Shown here piece after piece: positions 41,117-51,800 of a stretch of DNA of 59,745 bases; positions within the stretch are counted from its first letter, which is position 1, and each line of letters opens with the position of its first letter. The notes beneath the pieces were generated by a model, which saw only the letters and a program-made list of their open reading frames with translations, made no database searches and was not told where the DNA came from. The DNA comes from Pseudomonas sp. GM50 (GTDB lineage: Bacteria; Pseudomonadota; Gammaproteobacteria; Pseudomonadales; Pseudomonadaceae): positions 1 through 59,745 of the forward strand of contig NZ_AKJK01000021.1 in assembly GCF_000282375.1 (NCBI RefSeq), in the 5' to 3' direction. Made by a program: the position numbers and the translations under genes.

Positions 41117-44100
41117 ATACCACCATGTTCTCATTCAATCACTGGATCGAAGTGCTGGAGGCCAACGCCCTGCACTTCCCGCAGCGTGCTGCCCTGCACT
41201 TTTTGCCGGACGGCGTCGAGATCGGCGAAACCCTGACCTTTGCCCAATTGCACGAACAGAGCCAGTCGCTGGCGGCGGCACTGCAAGCGCGCTATGCGCC
41301 GGGTAATCGGGTGTTGTTGATGTTGCCCAGCAGCCTCGACTACGCCCGTGCATTTTGTGCCTGTTTATATGCCGGAATGATCGCGGTGCCGTTGTTCCCG
41401 CCTCCGTCGCGCAAACCGCGCCACCTGGATCGCGTGCGCAACGTGGTGGTGGATGCGCAGCCGGCGTTGATTCTGGCACCAGCGGATCATTGCCCGGGTT
41501 TGATGGAGCTGGTGGAAGGCAAGGTCGACGTGTCGACCGTCCAGGACCTCGGCCTGCCACCGGCCAGTGAATGGAAACGCCCGGATGTCGACGGGGCAAC
41601 CGTGGCTTTTCTGCAATACACCTCGGGCTCCACCGGCACGCCCAAAGGCGTTGAAGTGCGTCAACGCAACCTGATCGCCAACGTCGAACTGATGCGCCAG
41701 GCATACGGTTTCGATGAGCATGGCGGCATGGTCAATTGGTTGCCGCTGTACCACGACATGGGTTTGATCGGTGGCATGCTGGCCCCGCTATACAGCGGCA
41801 TGCCTTGCTACCTGATGGCGTCGCAGACTTTCGTCAATGCGCCCTCGACCTGGCTTCAGGCGCTGAGCCGCTACCGCGCCACCGCCAGTTTTGCCCCCAA
41901 TTTCGCCTATGCCCTGTGCAATCGGGTAGTCAGCGATAACCTGATTGCCCAGCTCGATTTGAGCGCCTGGCAACACGCAATCAACGGCGCCGAGCCGATC
42001 CACCCCGGCACCCTCGAAGCCTTTGCCCAGCGCTTTGCCGCTTGCGGCCTCAACCCATTGGCGATCAGTCCCGGTTATGGCCAGGCCGAGGCCACGCTGT
42101 GCGTCAGCGCCACGCCAGCCGACGCGCTGCCGGTGGTGCTTCGCCTGGATAAAGCAGTGCTGGAAACCGGTCGTGTCGCTCTGGCGGCCACCGATGCCGC
42201 CGCCGTGGAATTCGTCGCCTGCGGTTACCCGCAGGCCTTGCACAGCATTGCCATTGCCGATCCTCAGAGTCACGAACGCTGCGCCGACGACCGCATCGGC
42301 GAAGTCTGGCTGAGGGGCCCGAGCAACGCCGAAGCCTATTGGAAAAACCCTGAAGCCAGCCGCGAAGCCTTTGAGGCGCAGATTGTCGGCGAGCCTGGCC
42401 ATTACCTGCGTTCCGGCGACCTGGGCTTCATGCACGAAGGTCAGGTGGTGATCTGCGGGCGTCTCAAGGACTTGCTGATTCTCAACGGGCGCAACCTGTA
42501 CCCCCACGACATCGAATTCGCCATTACCGATTCCGAGCCGGGCATTCGTACCGGGCGTATCGCCGCGTTTTCGGAAATGGACCCGCTGCTGGGCCGCGAG
42601 AAACTGGTGATCGTCGCCGAGCCACAACGCAAGTTCGTCGACCCGGCGCATCACCCGGCGCTGTTTGCGTCGATGCAAAACGCCGTACGCGATGCCGCCG
42701 ACTGCGGCATTGATCAGATTGTACTGGTGGAAGCCGGCACCATCCCGATGACCACCAGCGGCAAGATCGCCCGTCAAGGCGCGCGCAAACAACTGGCCGC
42801 CGGTACCTTGAGCATCATCGCCCAGAGCGGTGGGCAGGTCGCCTCAAGCAACAACACCATCGACCTCATTCAGCTAAAGCATCAGCTCGACAATGCTCCG
42901 CATCTGGCGCAAACCGCGTGCCGCCAGTGGCTGGAGCAAACGCTATACGAGGTCAATCCGCACCTCACGGCAGACTTCAAACTCAGCCTGATCGGCCTGG
43001 GCCTCGACTCCATCAGCGTGGCCGACTTCGCCGCCCGCCTGCACAAGGATCTGGGCTGGAACCTCGACACCCAAAGCCTGTTCGGCGAACAAACCCTGGC
43101 CGAATGGGCGCTGGCCTTGCAGGTATACCTGAGCGAGTCAGCCCCGGCGCCCAGCGTCTCGAGCACCCGTGCAAACGTCAGCCAAAGTCGCCAATCCTTC
43201 GCCCAAAGCCGCCTGTGGTTCTTGCGCCAGCTGAACCCGGACGACACCCGGCACAACCTGGTGTTGCGCCTGAGTCTGCAAGGTCCGCTCAACGTCGAAA
43301 CCCTGGCGCTACGGCTGAACACACTGGTTAACCGTCACAGCATATTGCGTACGGTATATCGCGACGGAGTCAATGGCCCACAGCAACAGGTGATACCCGC
43401 CAGCGTCGTGCCACTGACCTGGCACGACCTGCGTGATCAAAGCGAGCCGCAGCAACAGCAAGCACTCCACGATTGTCTGGCCAATGAACACGCCACGCCG
43501 GTCGAACTGGAAACCGGCCCGCTGCTGCGCGCGCAACTGCTCAGCCGCGACGACGAGCGACACGACCTGCTGCTGACCCTGCATCACATCGCTTTCGACG
43601 GCCGCTCGGCGCAAGTGTTGCTGGCGGAACTGGCCGGTGTCACCGACACCGACCAACCCGTGCAGTACCTGGATTTCGCCCACTGGGAAGCCGAACACTG
43701 GAGCGCACAACGTATTGCCGCCGAACAGGACTTCTGGCGTGAGCATCTGGCGCATGTAGCGCAAACCCTCGACCTGGGTGGCAGCGGCCAGACTCAAGGC
43801 GAGCACAGCCTGAACTTCAGCGTGCCTCAGGCCACCTGCGAACACCTCGCAGCCATGGCCCGCGAGCAAGGCATGACGCTGTTCATGCTGTTGCTGTCCA
43901 GCTATCAACTGGTGCTCAAGCAATTGGGTGGCCAGGAGCAATTTCTGCTGGGCACCGATGTCAGCGGCCGTCCGTTGGCGGAACACAACGACGTCATCGG
44001 TTTCTTCGTCAACCAATTGACCCTGCGCTGCGACCTGCGCGGTGAGCCGACCCTGGCCGGCCTTCTTGAGCGGGTCCGCGATGAAGCACGACTGGCCTAT

Positions 44101-44553
44101 GCCCATCAGGGCCTGCCTTTCGATCTGGTGGTGTCGGCACTGGCACCGGAGCGCCGCCCCGGTCACTCGCCGCTGTTCCAGGTCAAGCTCAACTATCAAC
44201 CGTCGCGTGTAACACCGACCGATATCGCCGGTGCGCACATGACCGCGCTGGACGTGGCGCAGGCACCGGGCGATTTCCACCTGGTGCTCGATCTGGTGCA
44301 TGGCACCGAAGGCATCGACGCAACCCTCAAATACCGCGGCGACTGCTTCGATCCGGATCGTGCCCTGCGCCTGCAACACCTGTGGACACGGCTGTTGGGC
44401 GAAATCCAAAACCTGCTGGACGAACCGCTGCCGGCACTGACCGAACGCCTCGACGCATGGGACCAAACGTTCCAGCGCGAACGCCAACAGTCCCAGGCCC
44501 TGGCCGGGCGCAGCCAGCTGATGCAAACCAAACGTCGCTCCTTGACCCTTTAA
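41113..44553 (+). CDS. NRPS starter protein: FAAL-PCP-condensation
   Basis: 1146 residues. About 1-570 is a fatty acyl-AMP ligase (YTSGSTGTPKGVEV near 170, WLPLYHDMGLIGGMLAPL, SGDLGFMHEGQVVICGRLKD, NGRNLYPHDIEF), which activates a free fatty acid as acyl-AMP. A carrier domain follows, with phosphopantetheine Ser near 633 (GLGLDSISV). A condensation domain (about 690-1110) has HHIAFDGRS near 824. This is the lipoinitiation unit: it loads a fatty acid and joins it to the first amino acid held on the next protein. The GTG start overlaps the hydroxylase stop; ATG at 41125 is the alternative. It lacks its own amino-acid adenylation domain, which sits in the protein encoded at 45728. Confidence 0.95.
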   Translation: MNTTMFSFNHWIEVLEANALHFPQRAALHFLPDGVEIGETLTFAQLHEQSQSLAAALQARYAPGNRVLLMLPSSLDYARAFCACLYAGMIAVPLFPPPSRKPRHLDRVRNVVVDAQPALILAPADHCPGLMELVEGKVDVSTVQDLGLPPASEWKRPDVDGATVAFLQYTSGSTGTPKGVEVRQRNLIANVELMRQAYGFDEHGGMVNWLPLYHDMGLIGGMLAPLYSGMPCYLMASQTFVNAPSTWLQALSRYRATASFAPNFAYALCNRVVSDNLIAQLDLSAWQHAINGAEPIHPGTLEAFAQRFAACGLNPLAISPGYGQAEATLCVSATPADALPVVLRLDKAVLETGRVALAATDAAAVEFVACGYPQALHSIAIADPQSHERCADDRIGEVWLRGPSNAEAYWKNPEASREAFEAQIVGEPGHYLRSGDLGFMHEGQVVICGRLKDLLILNGRNLYPHDIEFAITDSEPGIRTGRIAAFSEMDPLLGREKLVIVAEPQRKFVDPAHHPALFASMQNAVRDAADCGIDQIVLVEAGTIPMTTSGKIARQGARKQLAAGTLSIIAQSGGQVASSNNTIDLIQLKHQLDNAPHLAQTACRQWLEQTLYEVNPHLTADFKLSLIGLGLDSISVADFAARLHKDLGWNLDTQSLFGEQTLAEWALALQVYLSESAPAPSVSSTRANVSQSRQSFAQSRLWFLRQLNPDDTRHNLVLRLSLQGPLNVETLALRLNTLVNRHSILRTVYRDGVNGPQQQVIPASVVPLTWHDLRDQSEPQQQQALHDCLANEHATPVELETGPLLRAQLLSRDDERHDLLLTLHHIAFDGRSAQVLLAELAGVTDTDQPVQYLDFAHWEAEHWSAQRIAAEQDFWREHLAHVAQTLDLGGSGQTQGEHSLNFSVPQATCEHLAAMAREQGMTLFMLLLSSYQLVLKQLGGQEQFLLGTDVSGRPLAEHNDVIGFFVNQLTLRCDLRGEPTLAGLLERVRDEARLAYAHQGLPFDLVVSALAPERRPGHSPLFQVKLNYQPSRVTPTDIAGAHMTALDVAQAPGDFHLVLDLVHGTEGIDATLKYRGDCFDPDRALRLQHLWTRLLGEIQNLLDEPLPALTERLDAWDQTFQRERQQSQALAGRSQLMQTKRRSLTL

Positions 44554-44570
44554 CCGAGTTGGATGCCTTT

Positions 44571-45617
44571 ATGTCTATCGTGCCCCCATCGTCTCGCGCC
44601 CTCGGCGCTGTGCGCCGCAAAGCCATGAACGTCTCGGAACAGCAACTGGTCAGCGAGCGTTTACTCAGCCCTGACCACGCCTTGCCGCTGGTGATCGAAC
44701 CGGCGGTAAGCGGCGTCGATCTGGTTGCCTGGGCAACCCGGGAACGTGAAAGCCTGGAGAAGAAACTGCTGCAATACGGCGCCCTGCTGTTTCGCGGTTT
44801 CTCCGTATTGTCCGTGGAGCAATTCGATCAGGTGATCGCCGCCCTCTCCCCCGGCGCGCTGGAATACATGTTCCGCGCCTCGCCGCGTACCCGGGTTGGC
44901 GGCAACATCTACACCTCGACCGATTACCCGGCCGACCAGATGATTTTCCCGCACAACGAACACTCCTATTCGCCACGCTTTCCGCTGCGTTTGTTCTTCT
45001 ATTGCCATATCCCTTCCGAAACCGGCGGCGAAACGCCGATCGGCTCGACGCGTGCCGTGAAGGCGAGCATCAGCCCCGAGATCGAAGCACGTTTCCGTGA
45101 AAAAGGCGTGCTGTACGTGCGCAACTATGGCGACGGTTTTGGCCTGCCGTGGCAGACCGTGTTCCAGTCCGAAGACCGCAGTGAAGTGGAAACCTACTGC
45201 GCCAGCGTTGGCATCGAAGTGGAATGGAAAGAAAACAACCGCTTGCGCACCCGCCAGCGCGGGCCGGCGGTGGTACGTCACCCGCGTACCGGTGAAGAAG
45301 TCTGGTTCAACCACGCGACCTTCTTCCACATCAGCACCCTGCCCCCGGCGATCCGCGATTCGCTGCAAAGCAACTTCAACGACCTCGACCTGCCCACCAA
45401 CACCTTTTATGGCGACGGCGAACCGATCGAACCGCAAGTACTGGAGTCCCTGCGAGCAGCCTACCTCGACTCGCTGGTGCGGTTCAGTTGGCAGCAGGGC
45501 GACGTGTTGTTCATCGACAACATGCTCGCGGTACACGGTCGTGAACCCTTCACCGGCAAGCGCGCAATCATGACTGGCATGGCCGAAGCCCTGCTGCAGA
45601 GTGACGTCGCCGTCTGA
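44571..45617 (+). CDS. Second SyrP/AsnO-like Fe(II)/2-oxoglutarate beta-hydroxylase
   Basis: 348-residue paralogue of the protein at 40139-41116. Iron ligands are His128 and Glu130 in MIFPHNEHSYSPRF and a distal His near 322 in MLAVHGREPFTGKRAIM. Shared blocks include GGETPI, LYVRNY and LPWQ-VFxxEDR. It is placed between the starter protein and the NRPS with the condensation-like interface domain. Two stand-alone hydroxylases in a siderophore locus fit hydroxylation of two different residues, such as His and Asp, as known for histicorrugatin-type peptides; which acts on which cannot be told from the sequence. The start at 44571 lies 17 bases after the NRPS stop. Confidence 0.9.
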   Translation: MSIVPPSSRALGAVRRKAMNVSEQQLVSERLLSPDHALPLVIEPAVSGVDLVAWATRERESLEKKLLQYGALLFRGFSVLSVEQFDQVIAALSPGALEYMFRASPRTRVGGNIYTSTDYPADQMIFPHNEHSYSPRFPLRLFFYCHIPSETGGETPIGSTRAVKASISPEIEARFREKGVLYVRNYGDGFGLPWQTVFQSEDRSEVETYCASVGIEVEWKENNRLRTRQRGPAVVRHPRTGEEVWFNHATFFHISTLPPAIRDSLQSNFNDLDLPTNTFYGDGEPIEPQVLESLRAAYLDSLVRFSWQQGDVLFIDNMLAVHGREPFTGKRAIMTGMAEALLQSDVAV

Positions 45618-45727
45618 CTTTCAGCGGGCGCACCCATTGCTCGCCAGGCTTGCCTGACATCTGTCCGGCGAGCCTCGGCGCCGCGGTCGCGGCCCGGTTT
45701 CAAGCCCCATTTTTAGTCGAGTTGAAC

Positions 45728-48700
45728 ATGAGCGGACTTCAAGGTTTTCGTATTTCGCCGCAACAAGCATCGGTGTACCCGCACATCAACGACGCGGTCG
45801 AACATCCGTTCAGTTGCCATTTACAGTGGTCGTTATCCCGGCCGGTGGATGTCGACGCGCTGAACAGCCGTCTACTGGCATTGATGGCCGACAGTGAAAT
45901 CCTGCGCACGCGCCTGATGCCGGTGCCGGGCCTGCGCCACCCGGTGCAAGTGATTCACGACAACTGCGCACTGGCCGTGACCGTTCAGGACTTGCGTCAG
46001 CACAGCTGCGCCGAACAGGAAATCGAGCTGACCCGCCTTGCCACGCAGGCCCGCGACTGGACCAATCCGCTCGCCGTGACACTGGTGCAACTGTCGAACG
46101 AACAATCGGTGCTAGACCTGGCCGCCGCCAGCAGCCACTTCGACCTCGCCAGCCTGAAACTGCTGGCGGGCGTATTGCTGCAAGACACCCACCCCGACCT
46201 GTCCGAAGCGCTGCAATACGCCGATTACGCCGAGTGGCGCTGGAGCCTGACGGAAGACGAGCCGGACCATCCGGGCGTGAACTTCTGGAAACCATTGAGC
46301 GAAACCGAACAGCCGACCTTGCAGCTGTCGCTTGAATCCACCATCGGTAGTGGATTTTCGCCGGCACATATAGCGATCGCAGTGCCCAGCGATCTCGCCC
46401 GTCATCCGTCCCTGACCTCGAACCTGATGCTGACAGCCTGGGCCGCAGTACTCGGACGACTCGCCGGCCAGCAGCAGGTCCCGATCACATTGATCCACGA
46501 AAGCCGTGGCCCGGAACTGGAAAACGCTTTGGGTTTGTTCGAGCAGTGCCTGCCGGTGCGCATCGATCTGGATGCTCAGACGACCCTGCTGGAACAAAGT
46601 CAGCGTGTCGGCGCGATGATCGTACGCACGGCTGGCTGGCAGGACTACTACACCCAGGATCTGACGGGTGGTTATGCCTTTGCCTGGCGCTCGGGTGATA
46701 TCCAAGAGCGTCATGCCAGCGCAGTAATGAGCCCGGCAAAGGCTTGCCTGGACGTCCGTCAATTGCCCGATAGCCTGCGCGTTCAAGTGGTTTACGACCG
46801 CCACACGTTAAGCAACGAAGCGGCAGCCTGTCTCGCCGAACAATGGCTGCAACTGCTGTTGGGCGCGCTGGCCGAACCGCAACAAGCCTGGGCTCATCTG
46901 CCACTGAACGGACCGCTTCAGGTACAGATTATCGGTGCCCAACCGAGCGTGCCGTCGATTGAACCGGTGACCCTGGTCGAGCTGATTGCCCGTCAGGTTC
47001 AGCAGCAGCCGAACGCTATCGCCCTCAGCGACAAGGACGGCGACCTGAGCTACGCCCAGCTCGATGCCTGCGCGACTTGCCTGGCCCATCAACTGGTGGC
47101 GGCCGGAATCGGTCCGGGCGTGCCCGTCGGCATTCTGTTCGCCCGTAGCAACGCCGCCATCGTCGCCATGCTTGCGGTATTGAAGGCCGGTGGCGCTTAT
47201 GTGCCGGTGGATCCGACCTACCCGGCGGATCGTCGCGCCTACATGCTCGCCGACAGTGCCATTGCACACATCGTGGTCAGCGCCGAGCTGGCCGACAGCG
47301 TGCCCGCCAGCCTGCAACGCTTCGTGCTGGATAACCTGACGATCTCCAACACCAACGACCTGTCGCCTCTGCCGATGCCCGGTGCAGACGACTTGGCGTA
47401 TCTGATTTACACCTCCGGTTCCACCGGCGCACCGAAAGCCGTGGAAGTCAGCCACGGTGCACTGAGTTTCTCGACCCAAGTGCGCATGGCCGCTTATGAA
47501 GTGCCTGTACGCGCTTATTTGCTGTTGTCTTCATTTGCTTTTGACAGCTCGGTCGCCGGGATTTTCTGGACCCTGGCCCAGGGCGGGCGCCTGGTATTGC
47601 CGGCGACAGGCGAAGAGCTGGAGATGGCCCGTCTGGCGCAGTTGATTGCCCAGCATCGGGTCAGCCACGGTCTGTCGCTGCCGTCGCTCTATCAAGCACT
47701 GCTCGACCAACTGCAGCGCGCCGGGGCGGCCGACAGCCTTGAGTGCTGGATTGTCGCCGGTGAAGCCTGCCCGCCATCGTTGATTGCCCAGCACAGCAAG
47801 ACCTTGCCCCACGTGCGACTGGTGAATGAATACGGCCCCACCGAAGCCACGGTCTGGGCCACTTATGAAGTGCTGGACCCGAGCCGGACATTGACCATTG
47901 GCCGGCCGATTGCCGGGATGGACCTGCGCGTACTGAACGAACACGGCGTCACCAGCGGCATCGGCGAACCGGGCGAAATCGTCCTCGCCGGCCCAACGCT
48001 GGCGCGGGGTTATCGCAACAAACCCGAAGAAACCGCCAAGGCTTTCGTCACCCTGGTCGATGGCACCCGCGCCTACCGCACCGGCGACCTGGCCTGCTGG
48101 CTGGCGGACGGACGCCTGGCGTTCCTGGGCCGCAAGGACCATCAGGTCAAGTTACGCGGCTACCGCATCGAACTCGGGGAAATCGAGCGTCAACTGTGCA
48201 GCCATAGCGATGTGCGCGAAGCCGCAGTGATCGTGCAGGAGCACGCCGCCGGCAAGCGTCTGCTGGCCTACATTCTGGCGGCGCATGGCTACGCGCCGGA
48301 CTCGGAAGCGATCAAGCGCTTTCTCGGTGAACGCCTGCCGTCGTACATGGTGCCGGCCCGGGTGCTGACCCTGTCGACCTTCCCGCGCACGCCCAACGGC
48401 AAGCTCGACACTCGCCAATTGCCCGACCCGGACCAGTTCGACGAAGGCGCCCACGTAGAACCGCGCAATGCGCTGGAAACCACCCTGCAAGCGATCGTCG
48501 CCAAGGTCTTGAAGCTGTCGACCGTGAGCGTCACCGAGAACTTCTTTGCCATCGGCGGCGACTCGATCCTGAGCCTGCAAGTGGTGGCCCAGGCCCACGA
48601 ACAAGGCATCGCGCTCTCCGCCAAACATGTGTTCGAGCGCCAGACCATCGCAGCCATGGCTGAAGTTGCCCAGCCGCTGGCCGCCATTGCCGTTGAGCCG

Positions 48701-48790
48701 CAAGCCGACAGCACCGAGTTCAGCGCCTCGGGTATGTCCGATGACGAAATGCAAGCGCTGATGGCTGAACTGAACGAAGCCGACCTGTGA
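45728..48790 (+). CDS. NRPS: interface-like (degenerate C) - adenylation (His-like code) - PCP
   Basis: 1020 residues. The N-terminal about 430 residues align in layout with a condensation domain, but the HHxxxDG motif reads ASSHFDLASLK near residue 137 (His kept, Asp-Gly lost), so it cannot be a normal condensation catalyst. This matches the interface domain class that recruits stand-alone beta-hydroxylases. The adenylation domain (about 455-930) has YTSGSTGAPKAVEV and specificity positions read by eye as D-S-A-L-I-A-E-V-W-(K), nearest to the His code DSELTAEVCK. The PCP Ser is near 946 (FFAIGGDSILSLQ). The condensation step for this module must come from the C-terminus of the 41113-44553 protein. 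The start MSGLQGF is preferred; the upstream in-frame ATG at 45650 is unlikely. Confidence 0.93.
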   Translation: MSGLQGFRISPQQASVYPHINDAVEHPFSCHLQWSLSRPVDVDALNSRLLALMADSEILRTRLMPVPGLRHPVQVIHDNCALAVTVQDLRQHSCAEQEIELTRLATQARDWTNPLAVTLVQLSNEQSVLDLAAASSHFDLASLKLLAGVLLQDTHPDLSEALQYADYAEWRWSLTEDEPDHPGVNFWKPLSETEQPTLQLSLESTIGSGFSPAHIAIAVPSDLARHPSLTSNLMLTAWAAVLGRLAGQQQVPITLIHESRGPELENALGLFEQCLPVRIDLDAQTTLLEQSQRVGAMIVRTAGWQDYYTQDLTGGYAFAWRSGDIQERHASAVMSPAKACLDVRQLPDSLRVQVVYDRHTLSNEAAACLAEQWLQLLLGALAEPQQAWAHLPLNGPLQVQIIGAQPSVPSIEPVTLVELIARQVQQQPNAIALSDKDGDLSYAQLDACATCLAHQLVAAGIGPGVPVGILFARSNAAIVAMLAVLKAGGAYVPVDPTYPADRRAYMLADSAIAHIVVSAELADSVPASLQRFVLDNLTISNTNDLSPLPMPGADDLAYLIYTSGSTGAPKAVEVSHGALSFSTQVRMAAYEVPVRAYLLLSSFAFDSSVAGIFWTLAQGGRLVLPATGEELEMARLAQLIAQHRVSHGLSLPSLYQALLDQLQRAGAADSLECWIVAGEACPPSLIAQHSKTLPHVRLVNEYGPTEATVWATYEVLDPSRTLTIGRPIAGMDLRVLNEHGVTSGIGEPGEIVLAGPTLARGYRNKPEETAKAFVTLVDGTRAYRTGDLACWLADGRLAFLGRKDHQVKLRGYRIELGEIERQLCSHSDVREAAVIVQEHAAGKRLLAYILAAHGYAPDSEAIKRFLGERLPSYMVPARVLTLSTFPRTPNGKLDTRQLPDPDQFDEGAHVEPRNALETTLQAIVAKVLKLSTVSVTENFFAIGGDSILSLQVVAQAHEQGIALSAKHVFERQTIAAMAEVAQPLAAIAVEPQADSTEFSASGMSDDEMQALMAELNEADL

Positions 48791-48848
48791 CCGGTTTCCC
48801 TCGCCGCCGCGCCATCGCCGTTGCCCCTTTTTTTGCAGGACGCTTTCA

Positions 48849-51800
48849 ATGACCACCGAAAAAACCACCGCCAATCCGATTGAAGATATCTACCCGCTGT
48901 CGCCGTTGCAGCAAGGGATGCTGTTCCACTCCCTGCTGCACGAAGATTCCGGCGTGTACCTGATGCAGGATCGCTACCGCATCGGCGGTGCCATTGATGA
49001 AGTGGCGTTCCTTGAATCCTGGCGCCAGGTGGTGGCGCTGCACCCTTCCCTGCGCGCCAGTTTCCAGTGGAAAACCCAGAAGCAACCGGTGCAAGTGATC
49101 CATCGCGAGGTCAAGGTGCCGCTGGACACCCTTGACCTGCGCGGGCTCGCCCCACACGAACAGGAAGCGCGGATCCGCACGTTGCTGGAAGACGAGCAGA
49201 AAGTCGGTTTCAACCTGTCGAAGCCGCCGCTGATTCGCTTTCGCCTGGTGCGATTGGCCGATGAGTCCTACGAATTCATTCGCAGCTTCCACCACATCCT
49301 GATGGACGCCTGGTGCATTTCCCTGGTGACCGTGGACTTCCTCAAAGTCTACGAGGCGCTGTGCAACGACCGCACGCCTGCGCTCAAGAGCCCGCGCCCG
49401 TTCCGCGATTACATCCAGTGGCTGCAACGCCAGGACGCCGGCAAGGCCGAGCAGTTCTGGCGCGGTCAGCTGCAAGGGCTGAATGCACCGACGCCACTGA
49501 CCGTGGACAACGGCGTGGCCCGCGACCGCTACACCGACGCGGTGCTGGTGGACGATCAGTTGATTCAGCTGACCGAGCCAGAAACCCAGGCTCTGGCAGC
49601 ATTCTGCCGTAGCCGCCGGATCACGCCGAACACCTTCTTCCAGGGTGTCTGGTCGCTGTTGTTGTCACGTTATAGCGGTCAACGGGACGTGCTGTTCGGC
49701 GTCACCGTCGCCGGTCGTCCGGCAGAGCTGACCGGGGTGGCGGAGATGATCGGCTTGTTCATCAACACCTTGCCGCTGCGGGTGTCAGTGGACCCGCAAG
49801 CACCGTTGGGCAGTTGGCTGAGTGCGCTGCAAGGGCTGAACGTCGACATGCGCGACTTCGAGCACACGCCCCTGACTGACATTCAAGGCTGGAGCGATTT
49901 CCCCCGGGGCGAAACCCTGTTCGACAGCATTCTGGTGTTCGAAAACGCCCCGATCGACGAGCAGATTCTGGAAGGCGGTTTCCAGTTCAGCCTCGAAGGC
50001 ATGGACCATAGCGTGCACACCCACTACGGCTTGACCGTGGTGATCCTGCCCGGCGAGCAGCTAGGCATTCGGGTGTCTTACGACCGCGAGCGCTTCGAGG
50101 CACCGACCGTGCAGCGCTTGCTTGGCCACATTGCCAGCCTGGTGCGCAGCATGCTTGCCGCACCGGAGGCGTTGCTGGGCAGTTTCGAACTGCTGGCTGC
50201 CGATGAGCGTCAGCAACTGCTCGGTGAGTGGGCGGTCAATCCCTACGACTTTCCGCTGGATCACAGTTACGCCGAACTGTTTGCCGCCCAGGTCGCCCAA
50301 CGCGGCGGGCAGATTGCCGCGATCTGCGACGGTGAGTCGCTGACCTATGCCGAACTGGATCAGCGGTCCACTCGCCTGGCCCACGCCTTGCGCGAAGCCG
50401 GTGCCGGTGAAGATCAACTGGTTGCGCTGGTGGCCCCGCGTGGCCTGACGCTGTTGACCATGATGATTGCCGTGTTCAAGGCCGGCGCCGCGATGCTGCC
50501 GCTTGAAGTCAATCATCCGCCGGAACGCCTGCGGGAAATCCTCAGCCTGTCCCGCGCACCGTTGCTGGTGGCCAGTGAAGGGTGCAGCGCGCTGCTCGAT
50601 CAGTTGCTCAGCGACCTCGATCAGGCGCCGAAGGCCTTGTTCGCCGAAGCCTGCTGGACCGGTGGCAACGATACGCCGCTACCATTGGCGGGCAGCCCGG
50701 ACAGCCTGGCCTACGTGCTGTTCACCTCGGGTTCGACCGGGACGCCCAAAGGCGTGATGATCGAACAACGGGGCATGCTCAACAACATCTTCGGCAAAGT
50801 GCCGGCGCTGGGCTTGAGCGCCGAAGACCGGATTCCACAGACCGCTTCGGTGGCGTTCGACATTTGCGTCTGGCAATTCCTCGCCGCGCCCGTACTGGGC
50901 GCCACGGTGCATATCCTGCCGGACGATGTGGCGCATGACCCACAACGCCTGCTGCAAGTGATCGCCAGCGAACGCCTCAGTGTGCTGGAAATCGTCCCCA
51001 GCCTGATGCGCACACTGCTTGCGCTGTGCCCGTGCGATCTGCAACTGCCCGACCTGCGCTGGGTGCTGCCCACGGGTGAAGCGCTGCCGCCGACCGTGGC
51101 CCGGGACTGGTTTGCACGCTTCCCCGACATCGCACTGATGAACGCCTACGGCCCGGCCGAATGCGCCGACGACGTGGCCTTCCAGCCGATCTTCGAAGCA
51201 CCGGACGCTAACGTCAACCATATGCCCATCGGCCAGCCGACCGCCAACAACCGCTTGTACGTGCTGGATGAAGCCCTGCGGCCGGTGCCAATTGGTGTGG
51301 CTGGGGAAATCTGTGTAGGGGGCGTCGGTGTCGGCCGCGGCTACCTGCACGATCCGCAGCGCACAGCTGATGCGTTCATCGACCATCCTCAGCTGGAAGG
51401 TCGCCTGTACCGCACCGGCGACCTCGGGCGCTGGCGTGCCGATGGCGTGATCGAATACCTCGGCCGCCGCGACCAGCAGGTGAAATTGCGTGGCCACCGG
51501 ATCGAACTGACGGAAATCGAACACCGTCTGGCCCAGCACCCGAACGTGCGCGAAGCCGCCGTGCTGCTGCGCGAAAACAACGTGGGCGAAGCCTGGCTGG
51601 TGGCCTACTGGTCGGCCCATGACGAGACTTTGGGCAACGACGGGCTAACCGAACACCTGCGCGCACAATTGCCGCCGTACATGGTGCCGGCCGCGTTCGT
51701 GTGCCTGGAGCGCTTGCCGCTGAACAACAACGGCAAGGTCGATCGCAAGGCCCTGGCCGCCCAGGAATTGAGCTGGCAAGCCGACACTCAGGAAAGCATC

